Shown: positions 1 to 5,586, counted from the first letter of the stretch. The stretch is DNA of 6,329 nucleotides from Paracoccaceae bacterium (GCA_003551745.1 PUNI01000419.1:1-6329), one strand, 5' to 3'. Program-made: numbers and translations. The notes: a model not told the origin generated them from the letters alone.

Positions 1-198
1 CTCGTCGGAGGCTTCCTCCTCGATCAGGACATGGTGGCAGTCGGCGTCGAAGCGGTCGGCGTCCAGCCCGTCCGGCCGCGGCTGGCTGCCCGGGCGCATG
101 TCGATGAACGACAGATGGCGCAGGCGCTGTGCGGCCCGCAGATCATCGTCGGAACGGGCGATGCGGGCGACGAAGCGCCCGGTGCGGAGAGCCAGCAT
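1..198 (-). CDS. olsB: OlsB-like GNAT N-acyltransferase, N-terminal part (truncated by window edge)
   Basis: Sixty-six codons are visible, from ATG at 198 down to base 1 with no stop, so the C-terminal part lies outside the window. The start is well supported: on the minus strand the ATG is preceded by GAGGGAGGTCGC, a strong Shine-Dalgarno. The residues GRFVARIARSDDDLRAAQRLRH (residues 7-28 region) followed by a stretch ending in DADRFDADCHHVLIEE match the opening of the OlsB / hemolysin-like acyltransferase branch of the GNAT fold, in which an arginine-rich 'AQRLR' helix is followed by an Asp-rich segment and the first core beta strand. OlsB transfers a 3-hydroxyacyl group from acyl-ACP to ornithine, giving lyso-ornithine lipid, the first step of phosphate-free membrane lipid synthesis. 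The partner olsA, if present, would lie beyond the left edge. The family call is fairly secure; the exact substrate is inference because the core GNAT motifs are not visible. Confidence 0.65.
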   Translation of the reverse strand, partial: MLALRTGRFVARIARSDDDLRAAQRLRHLSFIDMRPGSQPRPDGLDADRFDADCHHVLIEEEASDE

Positions 199-296
199 GC
201 GACCTCCCTCACGGACTTGGCGCAGCAGCACCGGCGTCTAGATCACGACTAGCACAAACAGTATGCAGATGACACCGCGATGACAGGAGACCCGCC
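199..296. promoter_or_regulatory. Divergent intergenic region olsB / msrB
   Basis: These 98 bp must hold the 5' control signals of both divergent genes. Shine-Dalgarno sequences lie at each end: GAGGGAGG on the minus strand close to 198, and AGGAGA at 285-290 for msrB. I see no strong sigma-70 promoter. Possible elements are TTGGCG (217-222) with TAGATC (239-244) for msrB at 16-bp spacing, and CATACT on the minus strand (near 259-264) for the acyltransferase; both are weak matches. A direct repeat described separately sits just before the msrB ribosome binding site. Confidence 0.4.
268..285. repeat. Direct repeat GATGACA, 11-bp period, upstream of msrB
   Basis: GATGACA occurs at 268-274 and again at 279-285, separated by CCGC, so the two copies are 11 bp apart, about one helical turn. 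The second copy ends where the msrB Shine-Dalgarno begins. Two same-face half-sites of this kind can bind a regulator, but a seven-base repeat in a short region may also be chance. The repeat is seen directly; any function is inference. Confidence 0.35.
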
Positions 297-713
297 ATGA
301 GCGATGCGTCCACCACCTCCGACCGGATCGTCAAGAGCGACGCAGAGTGGCGCGCCGAGCTCTCCGATCTGGCCTACCGCGTGACCCGTCGGCATGGGAC
401 GGAACGGGCTTTCACCCATGACGACTTCCCCAAGGTCCCCGGCGTGTTTCACTGCGTCTGCTGCGGCGCGGCCCTGTTCGATCAGGCTCAGAAGTTCGAT
501 TCGGGAACCGGTTGGCCGTCGTTCTGGGCGCCGATCGAGGGTGCACCCATCGGCGAGCGCGCCGACTGGAGCCTGTTCATGCGCCGCACCGAAGTGCATT
601 GCAGCCGCTGCGACGCGCACCTCGGGCATGTGTTTCCCGACGGTCCGCAACCGACCGGTCTGCGTTACTGCATGAACGGTGTCGCGCTGCGCTTCGAGCC
701 GCGGGAGGCGTGA
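297..713 (+). CDS. msrB: Peptide-methionine (R)-S-oxide reductase MsrB
   Basis: This 138-residue protein is full length for a single-domain MsrB. It reduces the R-epimer of methionine sulfoxide in oxidised proteins back to methionine, in the cytoplasm. The zinc site is visible as C53-x-x-C56 and C102-x-x-C105. The core motifs are [10 protein letters not shown] (residues 67-76), [13 protein letters not shown] (105-117) and RYCMN (123-127), where C125 is the catalytic cysteine by family alignment. The usual recycling cysteine in the SG-C-GWP motif is replaced by Thr71, so disulfide recycling through that position is not possible; the only spare cysteine is C55, inside the zinc knuckle. The start is set by AGGAGA seven bases upstream. 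The gene converges on bamE with a 2-bp gap and appears monocistronic. The family call is essentially certain; the recycling mechanism is inference. Confidence 0.96.
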   Translation: MSDASTTSDRIVKSDAEWRAELSDLAYRVTRRHGTERAFTHDDFPKVPGVFHCVCCGAALFDQAQKFDSGTGWPSFWAPIEGAPIGERADWSLFMRRTEVHCSRCDAHLGHVFPDGPQPTGLRYCMNGVALRFEPREA

Positions 714-715
714 GG

Positions 716-1198
716 TCAGTCGATGAACTGGTCTGCGGTGAACCGCCCGATGTTGCGGAGCAGCTGCGCGATCAGCGTGGTCCCGCGGATCTGATCTTCG
801 GTGACCCTGCGTGACAGCGGCACGATTTCGCCGTCCTGCAGCCCGAACCTCTCGATGTTGCTCACCACGCCGCGGTTGTCGAAGCTGACCGCGACCAGTT
901 CGCGCTCCACCTCTACCGGGGCCCGCCAGCCGATCTGTTCCCAGCGCGAGCCGACATAATACCAGCCGCTGTCGCGCAGAAGCCCCATCGTCCCGGGGCG
1001 GCCGATCGCGGAAGCCACGGCGTCGCGGTCATCCCGCCCGATCTGGATGGCGGCCAGGGCAACGTCGTCGGGCGCGTAGCCATGATGGCGCAATTGCGGC
1101 TGACACGCCGACAGCGCCGCCACTGCCAGCACCGCCAGGCCAAGACGCCCGCCCAGACTTGCAAGAGCCCCCGCCCGCAGACGCCCGCGCCGAACCAT
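716..1198 (-). CDS. bamE: Outer membrane protein assembly factor BamE (SmpA/OmlA family lipoprotein)
   Basis: With a start at 1198 the product has 160 residues: a basic N-terminus (MVRRGRLR), a hydrophobic stretch and a lipobox L29-S-A-C32, which marks a lipoprotein cleaved before C32 and anchored in the outer membrane facing the periplasm. The mature part has the SmpA/OmlA core: a segment beginning IGRDDRDAVASAIGRPG, then GWYYVGSRWE, then VAVSFDNRGVVSNIERFG, the last being highly typical of BamE. BamE stabilises the BAM complex that inserts beta-barrel proteins. An in-frame ATG at 1231 would add 11 residues, but it has no Shine-Dalgarno, while 1198 follows AAGGGGTAGGC and gives an ordinary signal peptide, so I prefer 1198. 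The C-terminal part (SRRVTEDQIRGTTLIAQLL) resembles the extended tail of alphaproteobacterial members. It is transcribed away from yceD and towards msrB. Confidence 0.93.
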   Translation of the reverse strand: MVRRGRLRAGALASLGGRLGLAVLAVAALSACQPQLRHHGYAPDDVALAAIQIGRDDRDAVASAIGRPGTMGLLRDSGWYYVGSRWEQIGWRAPVEVERELVAVSFDNRGVVSNIERFGLQDGEIVPLSRRVTEDQIRGTTLIAQLLRNIGRFTADQFID

Positions 1199-1205
1199 GC
1201 CTACC

Positions 1206-1218
1206 CCTTGTTTCAAGG
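1206..1218. repeat. Inverted repeat over the bamE ribosome binding site
   Basis: CCTTG-TTT-CAAGG is a perfect 5-bp inverted repeat with a 3-nt centre. In the bamE transcript (minus strand) it reads CCTTG-AAA-CAAGG, and its 3' arm overlaps the AAGGGG Shine-Dalgarno located 6-11 bases before ATG 1198. A hairpin here could mask the ribosome binding site. The repeat is visible; its regulatory role is inference, and a 5-bp stem is only marginally stable. Confidence 0.35.
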
Positions 1219-1263
1219 CCGCAGCCCCCATATCGAGTTACAGAAGGACGTGCAGCGGTTCAA
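1208..1263. promoter_or_regulatory. Putative overlapping divergent promoters, bamE (minus) and yceD (plus)
   Basis: For bamE a minus-strand pair TTGAAC (1263-1258) and TAACTC (1240-1235) has 17-bp spacing; transcription would start near 1228, downstream of the alternative ATG at 1231, which would agree with the start at 1198. For yceD a plus-strand pair TTGTTT (1208-1213) and TATCGA (1231-1236) also has 17-bp spacing. The -35 boxes keep the conserved TTG but the -10 boxes are poor, as is common in alphaproteobacteria. The two -10 boxes overlap, so the promoters would compete if both are real. Confidence 0.25.
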
Positions 1264-1283
1264 GCCGCGAACGTGCCGGGCAG

Positions 1284-1296
1284 GCAGCATTGCTGC
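1284..1296. repeat. Palindrome GCAGCA-T-TGCTGC in yceD upstream region
   Basis: This is a perfect 6-bp inverted repeat around a single central base, located 23 bp before the yceD start codon. The lack of a loop means it cannot fold into a normal RNA hairpin with all pairs, so if functional it is more likely a DNA-binding site for a dimeric regulator. No known operator was recognised. It could be chance in GC-rich DNA. Confidence 0.3.
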
Positions 1297-1319
1297 ACGG
1301 CCGACATGGGGGAGCGGGG

Positions 1320-1907
1320 ATGACACGAAAGGCCGCAGACAGCGAAGCGCGCATCGAGCCGGCGCGGATCGACCTGCCGGTCGCGATGCCGTTGCGCGTC
1401 GCCCAGCTGGACCGCAGCGCGCCAGTGCCGTTTCACATGGAGCCGGACGCGCAGGAGCGGGCGCAACTGGCCCTGCTCGTCGGGGCCTCGCAGCTGCGCA
1501 AACTGCGGTTCGCAGGTACGCTCGACCCGCTCCCCGCGGGTGGATGGGAGCTGCAGGCCACGCTGGGGGTCACCGTGGTGCAGCCCTGTGGCGTCAGCCT
1601 GCAGCCTGTGACCACCCGCATAGACGAAACCGTCCGCCGCCGCTTCCTGCCCGATTATGCGCCGAGTGAGGACAGCGAGGCAGAACTGCCCGAGGATGTC
1701 GATACCGAACAGCTGGGCCGTGTCATCGACCCGGGCGAGGTGATGTTCGAGGCGCTGGTGCTGGCCGTGCCGGCCTTTCCTCGGGCGGCCGATGCCCGGC
1801 TCGGCGAGGCCGTCTTCACCGAGCCCGGCAGGCAGCCCCTGCGCGCAGAGGACAGCCGACCGATGGCAGCCCTGGCCAGCCTGCGCGCCCGCCTCCGCGA
1901 GCCCTGA
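1320..1907 (+). CDS. yceD: YceD/DUF177 family protein, linked to L32 and 23S rRNA metabolism
   Basis: The 195-residue product has the DUF177 layout: an N-terminal segment, a central beta region with [10 protein letters not shown] (62-71) and [22 protein letters not shown] (76-97, with the single cysteine C90 in the position usual for 'TCVVSLEP'), an acidic stretch (116-130), then [21 protein letters not shown] (136-156) and a C-terminal '[11 protein letters not shown]' that resembles the family's closing motif. Members are encoded next to rpmF across bacteria and are implicated in 23S rRNA accumulation and chloroplast/bacterial ribosome biogenesis. A longer reading frame begins at 1197, but those 41 extra residues lie opposite the bamE leader and are low complexity; ATG 1320 follows a G-rich GGGGGAGCGGGG stretch and begins where family members begin. 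It is 188 bp from rpmF. The molecular function is not established. Confidence 0.88.
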   Translation: MTRKAADSEARIEPARIDLPVAMPLRVAQLDRSAPVPFHMEPDAQERAQLALLVGASQLRKLRFAGTLDPLPAGGWELQATLGVTVVQPCGVSLQPVTTRIDETVRRRFLPDYAPSEDSEAELPEDVDTEQLGRVIDPGEVMFEALVLAVPAFPRAADARLGEAVFTEPGRQPLRAEDSRPMAALASLRARLREP

Positions 1908-1927
1908 CCCCGTGCAGCGCCCGGGGT
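1907..1927 (+). other. Hairpin just after the yceD stop codon
   Basis: ACCCCG (1907-1912) pairs with CGGGGT (1922-1927) across a 9-nt loop. The stem is all Watson-Crick but is not followed by a T-run, so it is not a textbook intrinsic terminator. It could attenuate readthrough or protect the 3' end of the yceD message. Confidence 0.35.
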
Positions 1928-1953
1928 CCGGCGGCCTCGGCCCCTTGCGCCGG
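1928..1953 (+). other. Second GC-rich hairpin in the yceD-rpmF gap
   Basis: CCGGCG (1928-1933) pairs with CGCCGG (1948-1953); the loop itself contains GGCCTCGGCC, which can pair internally. It directly abuts the preceding hairpin. No T-run follows. The two hairpins in tandem suggest an RNA 3'-end or processing structure between yceD and rpmF, but this is inference. Confidence 0.3.
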
Positions 1954-1972
1954 TGACGGAAACGGGTATTTT
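1945..1972 (+). promoter_or_regulatory. Possible rpmF-plsX-fabH promoter
   Basis: TTGCGC (1945-1950) and TATTTT (1967-1972) are separated by 16 bp. The second box stands out as the most AT-rich hexamer in this GC-rich gap. The -35 box keeps only TTG. A start near 1979 would give rpmF a leader of roughly 115 nt. Weak but the best candidate in the gap. Confidence 0.25.
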
Positions 1973-2019
1973 CACGCGTCCCGGGGCTGCGAGGCTTGGC
2001 GGCCGCGTCCAAGGGGTGT

Positions 2020-2043
2020 ATGGCCACCGCGCGTGCTCCATGA
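2020..2043 (+). other. Possible 7-codon leader ORF upstream of rpmF
   Basis: ATG at 2020 opens a minimal frame encoding MATARAP, ending in TGA at 2041-2043. It is preceded by AAGGGG (2011-2016), a good Shine-Dalgarno match, though only 3 nt from the ATG, which is closer than normal. It ends 52 nt before the rpmF start. Such a frame could couple leader translation to rpmF expression, but it is short enough to arise by chance. Confidence 0.15.
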
Positions 2044-2095
2044 GTCTGCGGGTCGGTTTGGTCCGCGCTTCACCATTCAGCCGAGGTCCACCACG

Positions 2096-2302
2096 ATGGC
2101 CGTACAACAGAACAAGGTCACCCGCTCCCGCCGCAACATGCGCCGCGCGCATGACGCGCTGGTTGCCGCCAACCCCAACGAGTGCCCCAACTGCGGGGAA
2201 CTGAAGCGGCCGCACCACGTATGCCCCTCCTGCGGCTGGTATGCCGGCCGCGAGGTCGTCGCCCGTGGCGAAGAAGTGCAACTGGACGAAGACGCCGCCT
2301 GA
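2096..2302 (+). CDS. rpmF: 50S ribosomal protein L32 (bL32)
   Basis: This 68-residue protein is the usual length for alphaproteobacterial L32. It begins [20 protein letters not shown], the characteristic basic N-terminus that threads into the large subunit, and carries two CxxC knuckles, CPNCG and CPSCG, that form the zinc ribbon; it ends in an acidic tail ([10 protein letters not shown]). The frame is open from 2033, but the conserved 'MAVxxxKxSxSRR' start places the initiator at 2096, with GAGG at 2083-2086 as ribosome binding site. Its position between DUF177 and plsX is the conserved arrangement that ties ribosome production to lipid synthesis genes. All four zinc cysteines are retained, so this is the C+ form of L32. 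Confidence 0.97.
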   Translation: MAVQQNKVTRSRRNMRRAHDALVAANPNECPNCGELKRPHHVCPSCGWYAGREVVARGEEVQLDEDAA

Positions 2303-2344
2303 TCACCTGGCACGGAGAGACGTCCGGGGGGAAGCGCCGCTGGC

Positions 2345-3514
2345 ATGACGACAAAGCTCGACAGCGATGCGGCGACGCCCGGGCAGATCGTTATCTCTGT
2401 CGACGCGATGGGCAGCGATCTCGGCCCCGCCGCCGTTGTCGCCGGGCTGTCGGAGTCTGCCGTCAAGAACCCTGAGATCGGCTTCCTGCTGCACGGCGAT
2501 GAAGCCGAACTGGGCAGGCTCGTCGGCCGCAGCCGTCCGCTTGCCGGACGCTGCCGGATCGTGCATGCGCCGCGGGCGGTCGAGATGCACGAGAAGCCGA
2601 GCCATGTCCTGCGTCACGGGCAGGACACGTCGATGTGGTCCGCGCTGGAATCGGTGCGTGCCGGCGAGGCGACCGTCGCGGTCAGTTGCGGCAACACCGG
2701 TGCGCTGATGGCGCTTTCGATGCTGCGGCTCAGGAAGCTGCCGGGCGTCAACCGTCCGGCGATCGCCTGCCTTTGGCCATCGCGCAACCCGCACGGCTTC
2801 AACGTGATGCTGGACGTGGGCGCGGATGTGCGCGCGGATGCAGAGGATCTCCTGCAATACGCGCTGATGGGCGCCGCCTATGCCCGCAACGGGCTGGATC
2901 TGAGCCGTCCACGGGTCGGGCTTCTCAACGTGGGCACCGAGGAACACAAGGGGCGCGCCGAGTTGCGGGCAGCGTTCGAGCTGATGGGCGATGCCGCCGG
3001 AGCCGGCGGCTTCGAGTTCATCGGCTTCGTGGAGGGCGGCGACATCCCCTCGGCCCGCGTCGATGTCGTCGTGACCGACGGGTTCACCGGAAATGTCGCG
3101 CTCAAGACCGGCGAGGGAACCGCAGCCCTGATCCGCGACTTCCTCCGCGAGGCGTTCCAGAATTCGCCGCTGTCCCGGATCGCCGCCCTGCTGGCGCTGA
3201 CCTCGCTGCGCCGGCTGCAGAAGCGGATCGACCCGCGCCGCGTGAACGGCGGCGTGTTCCTGGGCCTCAACGGGACAGTGGTGAAGTCGCACGGCTCGGC
3301 CGATGCCACCGGGGTGTCGGCGGCCGTCAAGCTCGCATTCCGGCTCGCCGAGGCCGGGTTCAGCGAGCGTCTGGCCGCCCGCCTGGCAGGCTCGTCCCCG
3401 CCGTCGGCGCCTGCGGTGCCGGATGGGACCGGCATGCCGGCGGCGCCCGGCCCGGACCCGACCTCCTCCGCGCCCTCCACCCTCGGCCCGGTGCAGTCCG
3501 GCGGCAACGCATGA
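2345..3514 (+). CDS. plsX: Phosphate acyltransferase PlsX
   Basis: PlsX converts acyl-ACP and inorganic phosphate into acyl-phosphate, the donor used by PlsY to acylate glycerol-3-phosphate; it works as a peripheral membrane enzyme. The 389-residue product shows the family landmarks: [10 protein letters not shown] (19-28), [11 protein letters not shown] (113-123), [11 protein letters not shown] (193-203), [10 protein letters not shown] (241-250) and [17 protein letters not shown] (302-318). The catalytic core ends near residue 345; the last 40 or so residues are a Pro/Ala/Ser/Gly-rich tail not typical of the shorter homologues and probably disordered. ATG 2345 lies 42 bp after rpmF, preceded at some distance by GGGGGGAAG (2326-2334). 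The stop codon overlaps the fabH start as ATGA, indicating translational coupling. I am very confident in the assignment; a role for the tail is unknown. Confidence 0.97.
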   Translation: MTTKLDSDAATPGQIVISVDAMGSDLGPAAVVAGLSESAVKNPEIGFLLHGDEAELGRLVGRSRPLAGRCRIVHAPRAVEMHEKPSHVLRHGQDTSMWSALESVRAGEATVAVSCGNTGALMALSMLRLRKLPGVNRPAIACLWPSRNPHGFNVMLDVGADVRADAEDLLQYALMGAAYARNGLDLSRPRVGLLNVGTEEHKGRAELRAAFELMGDAAGAGGFEFIGFVEGGDIPSARVDVVVTDGFTGNVALKTGEGTAALIRDFLREAFQNSPLSRIAALLALTSLRRLQKRIDPRRVNGGVFLGLNGTVVKSHGSADATGVSAAVKLAFRLAEAGFSERLAARLAGSSPPSAPAVPDGTGMPAAPGPDPTSSAPSTLGPVQSGGNA

Positions 3515-4485
3515 CCCGGCGCGCCGTCGTTGCAGGCGTCGGGCACCGTCTGCCCGAGCGCGTCGTCGAGAACGCCGCGTTCGAGTCCCGGCTCGACACA
3601 TCCGACGAGTGGATCCGCTCGCGATCCGGAATCGAGCGGCGGCATTTCGCGGCCGAGGGGGAATGCACCTCGGATCTGGCCCTCGCGGCCGCGCGCGCCG
3701 CGCTTGCCGATGCCGGGCTGGAGCCCGAAGACATCGACACGGTGATCGTGGCCACCTCGACGCCGGATCTCACCTTTCCGGCAGTGGCGACGATGGTTCA
3801 GGCCGGCCTCGGCATGCGTCACGGCTATGGTTTCGACATGCAGGCGGTCTGCGCCGGCTTCATCTTTGCGCTCGCCAATGCCCAAGCCCTGATCGGCAGC
3901 GGACTGGCGCGGCGCGTGCTTGTGATCGGTGCGGAAACCTTCAGCCGCATCCTCGACTGGGACGATCGCACCACCTGCGTGCTGTTCGGCGACGGCGCCG
4001 GCGCGCTGATCCTCGAGGCCGCGGAGGGCACCGGCGCGGTCTCGGATCGTGGCGTGCTGGCCTGCGACCTGAACTCCGACGGCCGCCAGCACGGCATCCT
4101 CTACGTCGATGGCGGCGTCTCCTCCACCCAGACGGCGGGGCATCTGCGCATGCAGGGCAAGGAGGTGTTCCGCCATGCCGTCGAAAAGCTCGCGGCAACT
4201 GCGGAGACGGTGCTCGCGAGCGCAGGGCTCGGACCGGATGCGGTGGACTGGCTGGTGCCGCACCAGGCCAATCTGCGCATCATCCGGGGCACCGCCGCCA
4301 AGCTGGGACTGCCGATGCAGCGCGTGGTCGTTACCGTCCAGGATCACGGCAACACCTCCGCGGCGTCGATCCCCCTGGCCCTCTCTGTCGCCCACGCTGA
4401 CGGGCGTCTGCGGCGCGGGGATCTGCTGCTGCTGGAGGCGATCGGCGGCGGCCTCGCCTGGGGCTCGGTGCTGCTGCGCTGGTAG
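3511..4485 (+). CDS. fabH: Beta-ketoacyl-ACP synthase III (FabH)
   Basis: FabH condenses acetyl-CoA with malonyl-ACP to acetoacetyl-ACP, the first step of type II fatty-acid synthesis. The 324-residue product has the full Cys-His-Asn triad: C114 in [13 protein letters not shown]251 in [10 protein letters not shown] and N281 in [14 protein letters not shown]. Also visible are the N-terminal [16 protein letters not shown] (30-45), the glycine-rich [11 protein letters not shown] (159-169) and the closing [14 protein letters not shown], all at usual spacing and length. The same frame is open far upstream inside plsX, but homologues begin with the beta strand of '[14 protein letters not shown]', so ATG 3511, overlapping the plsX stop, is the start. 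There is no separate strong ribosome binding site, consistent with re-initiation after plsX. No fabD or fabG follows, unlike the enterobacterial cluster; ihfA takes that place. Confidence 0.97.
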   Translation: MTRRAVVAGVGHRLPERVVENAAFESRLDTSDEWIRSRSGIERRHFAAEGECTSDLALAAARAALADAGLEPEDIDTVIVATSTPDLTFPAVATMVQAGLGMRHGYGFDMQAVCAGFIFALANAQALIGSGLARRVLVIGAETFSRILDWDDRTTCVLFGDGAGALILEAAEGTGAVSDRGVLACDLNSDGRQHGILYVDGGVSSTQTAGHLRMQGKEVFRHAVEKLAATAETVLASAGLGPDAVDWLVPHQANLRIIRGTAAKLGLPMQRVVVTVQDHGNTSAASIPLALSVAHADGRLRRGDLLLLEAIGGGLAWGSVLLRW

Positions 4486-4504
4486 GCGGTTGAACGCCGG
4501 CACA

Positions 4505-4517
4505 CAACGCATTGATA
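4505..4517 (-). promoter_or_regulatory. IHF-binding site (full consensus match) upstream of ihfA
   Basis: On the minus strand the sequence is TATCAATGCGTTG, which matches every defined position of the IHF consensus WATCARNNNNTTR. It ends exactly where the TTGACA -35 box of the ihfA promoter begins. IHF is known to repress its own subunit genes in enterobacteria, so an autoregulatory site here is plausible. The match is seen directly; binding and repression are inference. Confidence 0.6.
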
Positions 4518-4546
4518 TTGACAGCCTTCTCTGATTCGCAGATGCT
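4518..4546 (+). promoter_or_regulatory. ihfA promoter
   Basis: A perfect TTGACA -35 hexamer (4518-4523) is followed after 17 bp by GATGCT (4541-4546), a weak -10 of the kind common in alphaproteobacteria. The start would be near 4553, giving a leader of about 15 nt with the AGGGGGTGA ribosome binding site inside it. This is the best promoter in the window and separates ihfA-merR from the plsX-fabH unit. Confidence 0.55.
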
Positions 4547-4567
4547 CGCCTGAAACAGGGGGTGAAG

Positions 4568-4870
4568 ATGGCGGAAAAGACTCTGACACGGATGGATCTC
4601 AGCGAGGCTGTGTTCCGCGAGGTCGGCCTCTCGCGCAACGAATCCGCGCAGCTGGTGGAAAGCGTGCTGCAGCACATCTCTGACGCGCTGGTCGATGGCG
4701 AGACGGTGAAGATATCGTCCTTCGGCACCTTCACGGTCCGCCAGAAGGGTCCGCGCATCGGGCGCAACCCGAAGACCGGCGAGGAGGTTCCCATCCATCC
4801 CCGGCGGGTGCTCAGCTTCCGCCCCTCGCACATCATGAAGGACCGCGTGGCCCGCGGCAACCGCCGCTGA
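4568..4870 (+). CDS. ihfA: Integration host factor subunit alpha
   Basis: IhfA pairs with IhfB to form IHF, a nucleoid protein that bends DNA sharply in its minor groove during recombination, replication and transcription. The 100-residue product starts [20 protein letters not shown], the alpha-subunit N-terminus, and keeps the dimerisation core through [15 protein letters not shown] (44-58) and the DNA-contacting arm [13 protein letters not shown] (64-76), in which P68 corresponds to the intercalating proline. It ends with the FRPSH motif and a basic tail. A GTG at 4562 would add two residues, but the AGGGGGTGA sequence covering it is better read as the Shine-Dalgarno for ATG 4568. It has its own promoter and an apparent IHF site upstream; merR follows 22 bp downstream, probably in the same transcript. 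ihfB is not in the window. Confidence 0.96.
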   Translation: MAEKTLTRMDLSEAVFREVGLSRNESAQLVESVLQHISDALVDGETVKISSFGTFTVRQKGPRIGRNPKTGEEVPIHPRRVLSFRPSHIMKDRVARGNRR

Positions 4871-4892
4871 CCCGCCCGGGCGTGGGGACGGC

Positions 4893-5531
4893 ATGAGCGA
4901 CAAGGCGCCCGAGGCGTTCCGAACCATCAGCGAGGTGGCGAGCATTCTCGACACGCCGCCGCATGTGCTGCGGTTCTGGGAAAGCAAGTTCGCCCAGCTG
5001 AAGCCGGTCAAGCGCGCCGGCGGACGGCGCTATTACCGCCCCGGCGATCTGATGCTTCTGGGCGGGATCAAGCGGCTTCTGCACGATGACGGAATGACGA
5101 TCCGCGGCGTGCAGAAGATCCTGCGCACCCAGGGTGTGCGGCATGTGGCCAACCTCGCCCCGGCTGCGGTGCTGGCGGCGACGGGAGAGGCGGCCGAAAC
5201 GGCACAGCCAGCGCGTTGGCCCGCGGGGTCGCCGGATGCTCGACCCGAGGACCTGTCGGGCGAGGGACCGCCGCAGCCCGATCTCTTCGGCGCGCAGGAC
5301 ATAGCCGCGGAGGCGGCCCTTCTGCCGGAAACGCTTGATGCGGTGCCGGAGCATCTCCTGATGTCCGATGCGCCGGAGAGCGCCGAGGACGGGCGGCGCC
5401 TCGCCACCCGGCTGCGCGATCTCGACGAACCGCTCTCCGCTGCGCAGGCTGCAACGGCGCACAGGTTGCGGGAGCGTCTGGCCGCGCTCCACGACCGGCT
5501 CGTGCGGGCCGCCGCGGCCGAGCCCGGCTGA
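4893..5531 (+). CDS. MerR-family transcriptional regulator
   Basis: The N-terminal 80 residues form a MerR winged helix-turn-helix: [25 protein letters not shown] (9-33) is the recognition part, [27 protein letters not shown] (44-70) the wing and second helix, and [11 protein letters not shown] begins the dimerisation helix. The remaining 130 residues are Ala/Pro/Glu-rich and unlike any effector domain I recognise, ending in a helical segment (165-207) with LRDLDEPL and [14 protein letters not shown] that could be a coiled coil. The protein contains no cysteine, so thiol-based metal or redox sensing of the classic MerR kind is excluded. It lies 22 bp after ihfA with only a weak GGGGA as ribosome binding site, so it is probably co-expressed with ihfA. 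The targets are unknown; a regulator at this place next to ihfA recurs in related bacteria. Confidence 0.88.
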   Translation: MSDKAPEAFRTISEVASILDTPPHVLRFWESKFAQLKPVKRAGGRRYYRPGDLMLLGGIKRLLHDDGMTIRGVQKILRTQGVRHVANLAPAAVLAATGEAAETAQPARWPAGSPDARPEDLSGEGPPQPDLFGAQDIAAEAALLPETLDAVPEHLLMSDAPESAEDGRRLATRLRDLDEPLSAAQAATAHRLRERLAALHDRLVRAAAAEPG

Positions 5532-5553
5532 CCCGACGCCCCATGCGAATTCA

Positions 5554-5577
5554 CGCTTGCCCCTGCCCCGGGAAGCG
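5554..5577 (+). other. Hairpin between merR and the tRNA gene
   Basis: CGCTT (5554-5558) and CCC (5560-5562) pair with GGG (5570-5572) and AAGCG (5573-5577), giving eight pairs with one bulged G and a 7-nt loop. It could end merR transcription, but no T-run follows, and its left arm overlaps the tRNA promoter's -35 box. A factor-dependent or processing role is possible. Confidence 0.3.
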
Positions 5578-5586
5578 CCCTATACC
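5557..5586 (+). promoter_or_regulatory. tRNA-Pro (and dcd) promoter
   Basis: TTGCCC (5557-5562) and TATACC (5581-5586) are 18 bp apart (17 if CTATAC is taken as the -10). The sequence between the -10 and the tRNA is entirely G/C apart from its last base, as in stringently controlled stable-RNA promoters. A start near 5593 would leave only a few leader bases before the mature tRNA. Confidence 0.5.

Noticed and set aside
31..252. 73-codon plus-strand open frame at the left edge
   Set aside because: It is antisense to the acyltransferase start, which has a strong ribosome binding site and family-specific residues.
1255..1268. GCGG-TTCAAG-CCGC inverted repeat upstream of yceD
   Set aside because: Only four pairs, GC-only arms; common by chance in this composition.
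1197..1319. 41-residue N-terminal extension of yceD
   Set aside because: It overlaps the bamE start region, contains no conserved DUF177 residues, and the ATG at 1320 matches the expected start of the family.
2635..3510. Upstream extension of the fabH frame inside plsX
   Set aside because: The extension is the +1 shadow of plsX; FabH proteins begin at the ATG at 3511 and the fold is complete from there, so no fusion is present.
2303..3601. 432-codon minus-strand open frame opposite plsX
   Set aside because: Shadow of plsX with repetitive Arg/Gly-rich sequence and no family resemblance.
4483..4500. Possible terminator after fabH
   Set aside because: GGCG/CGCC around the stop gives only four pairs and no T-run follows.
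4562..4567. GTG at 4562 as the ihfA start
   Set aside because: It falls inside the AGGGGGTGA ribosome binding sequence, and the alpha subunit normally begins at the methionine two codons later.
2878..4860. 660-codon open frame on the minus strand opposite plsX, fabH and ihfA
   Set aside because: It lies antisense to three well-supported genes, has an Arg/Ala/Gly/Pro-rich shadow composition and no recognisable domain; in high-GC DNA long antisense frames are expected.
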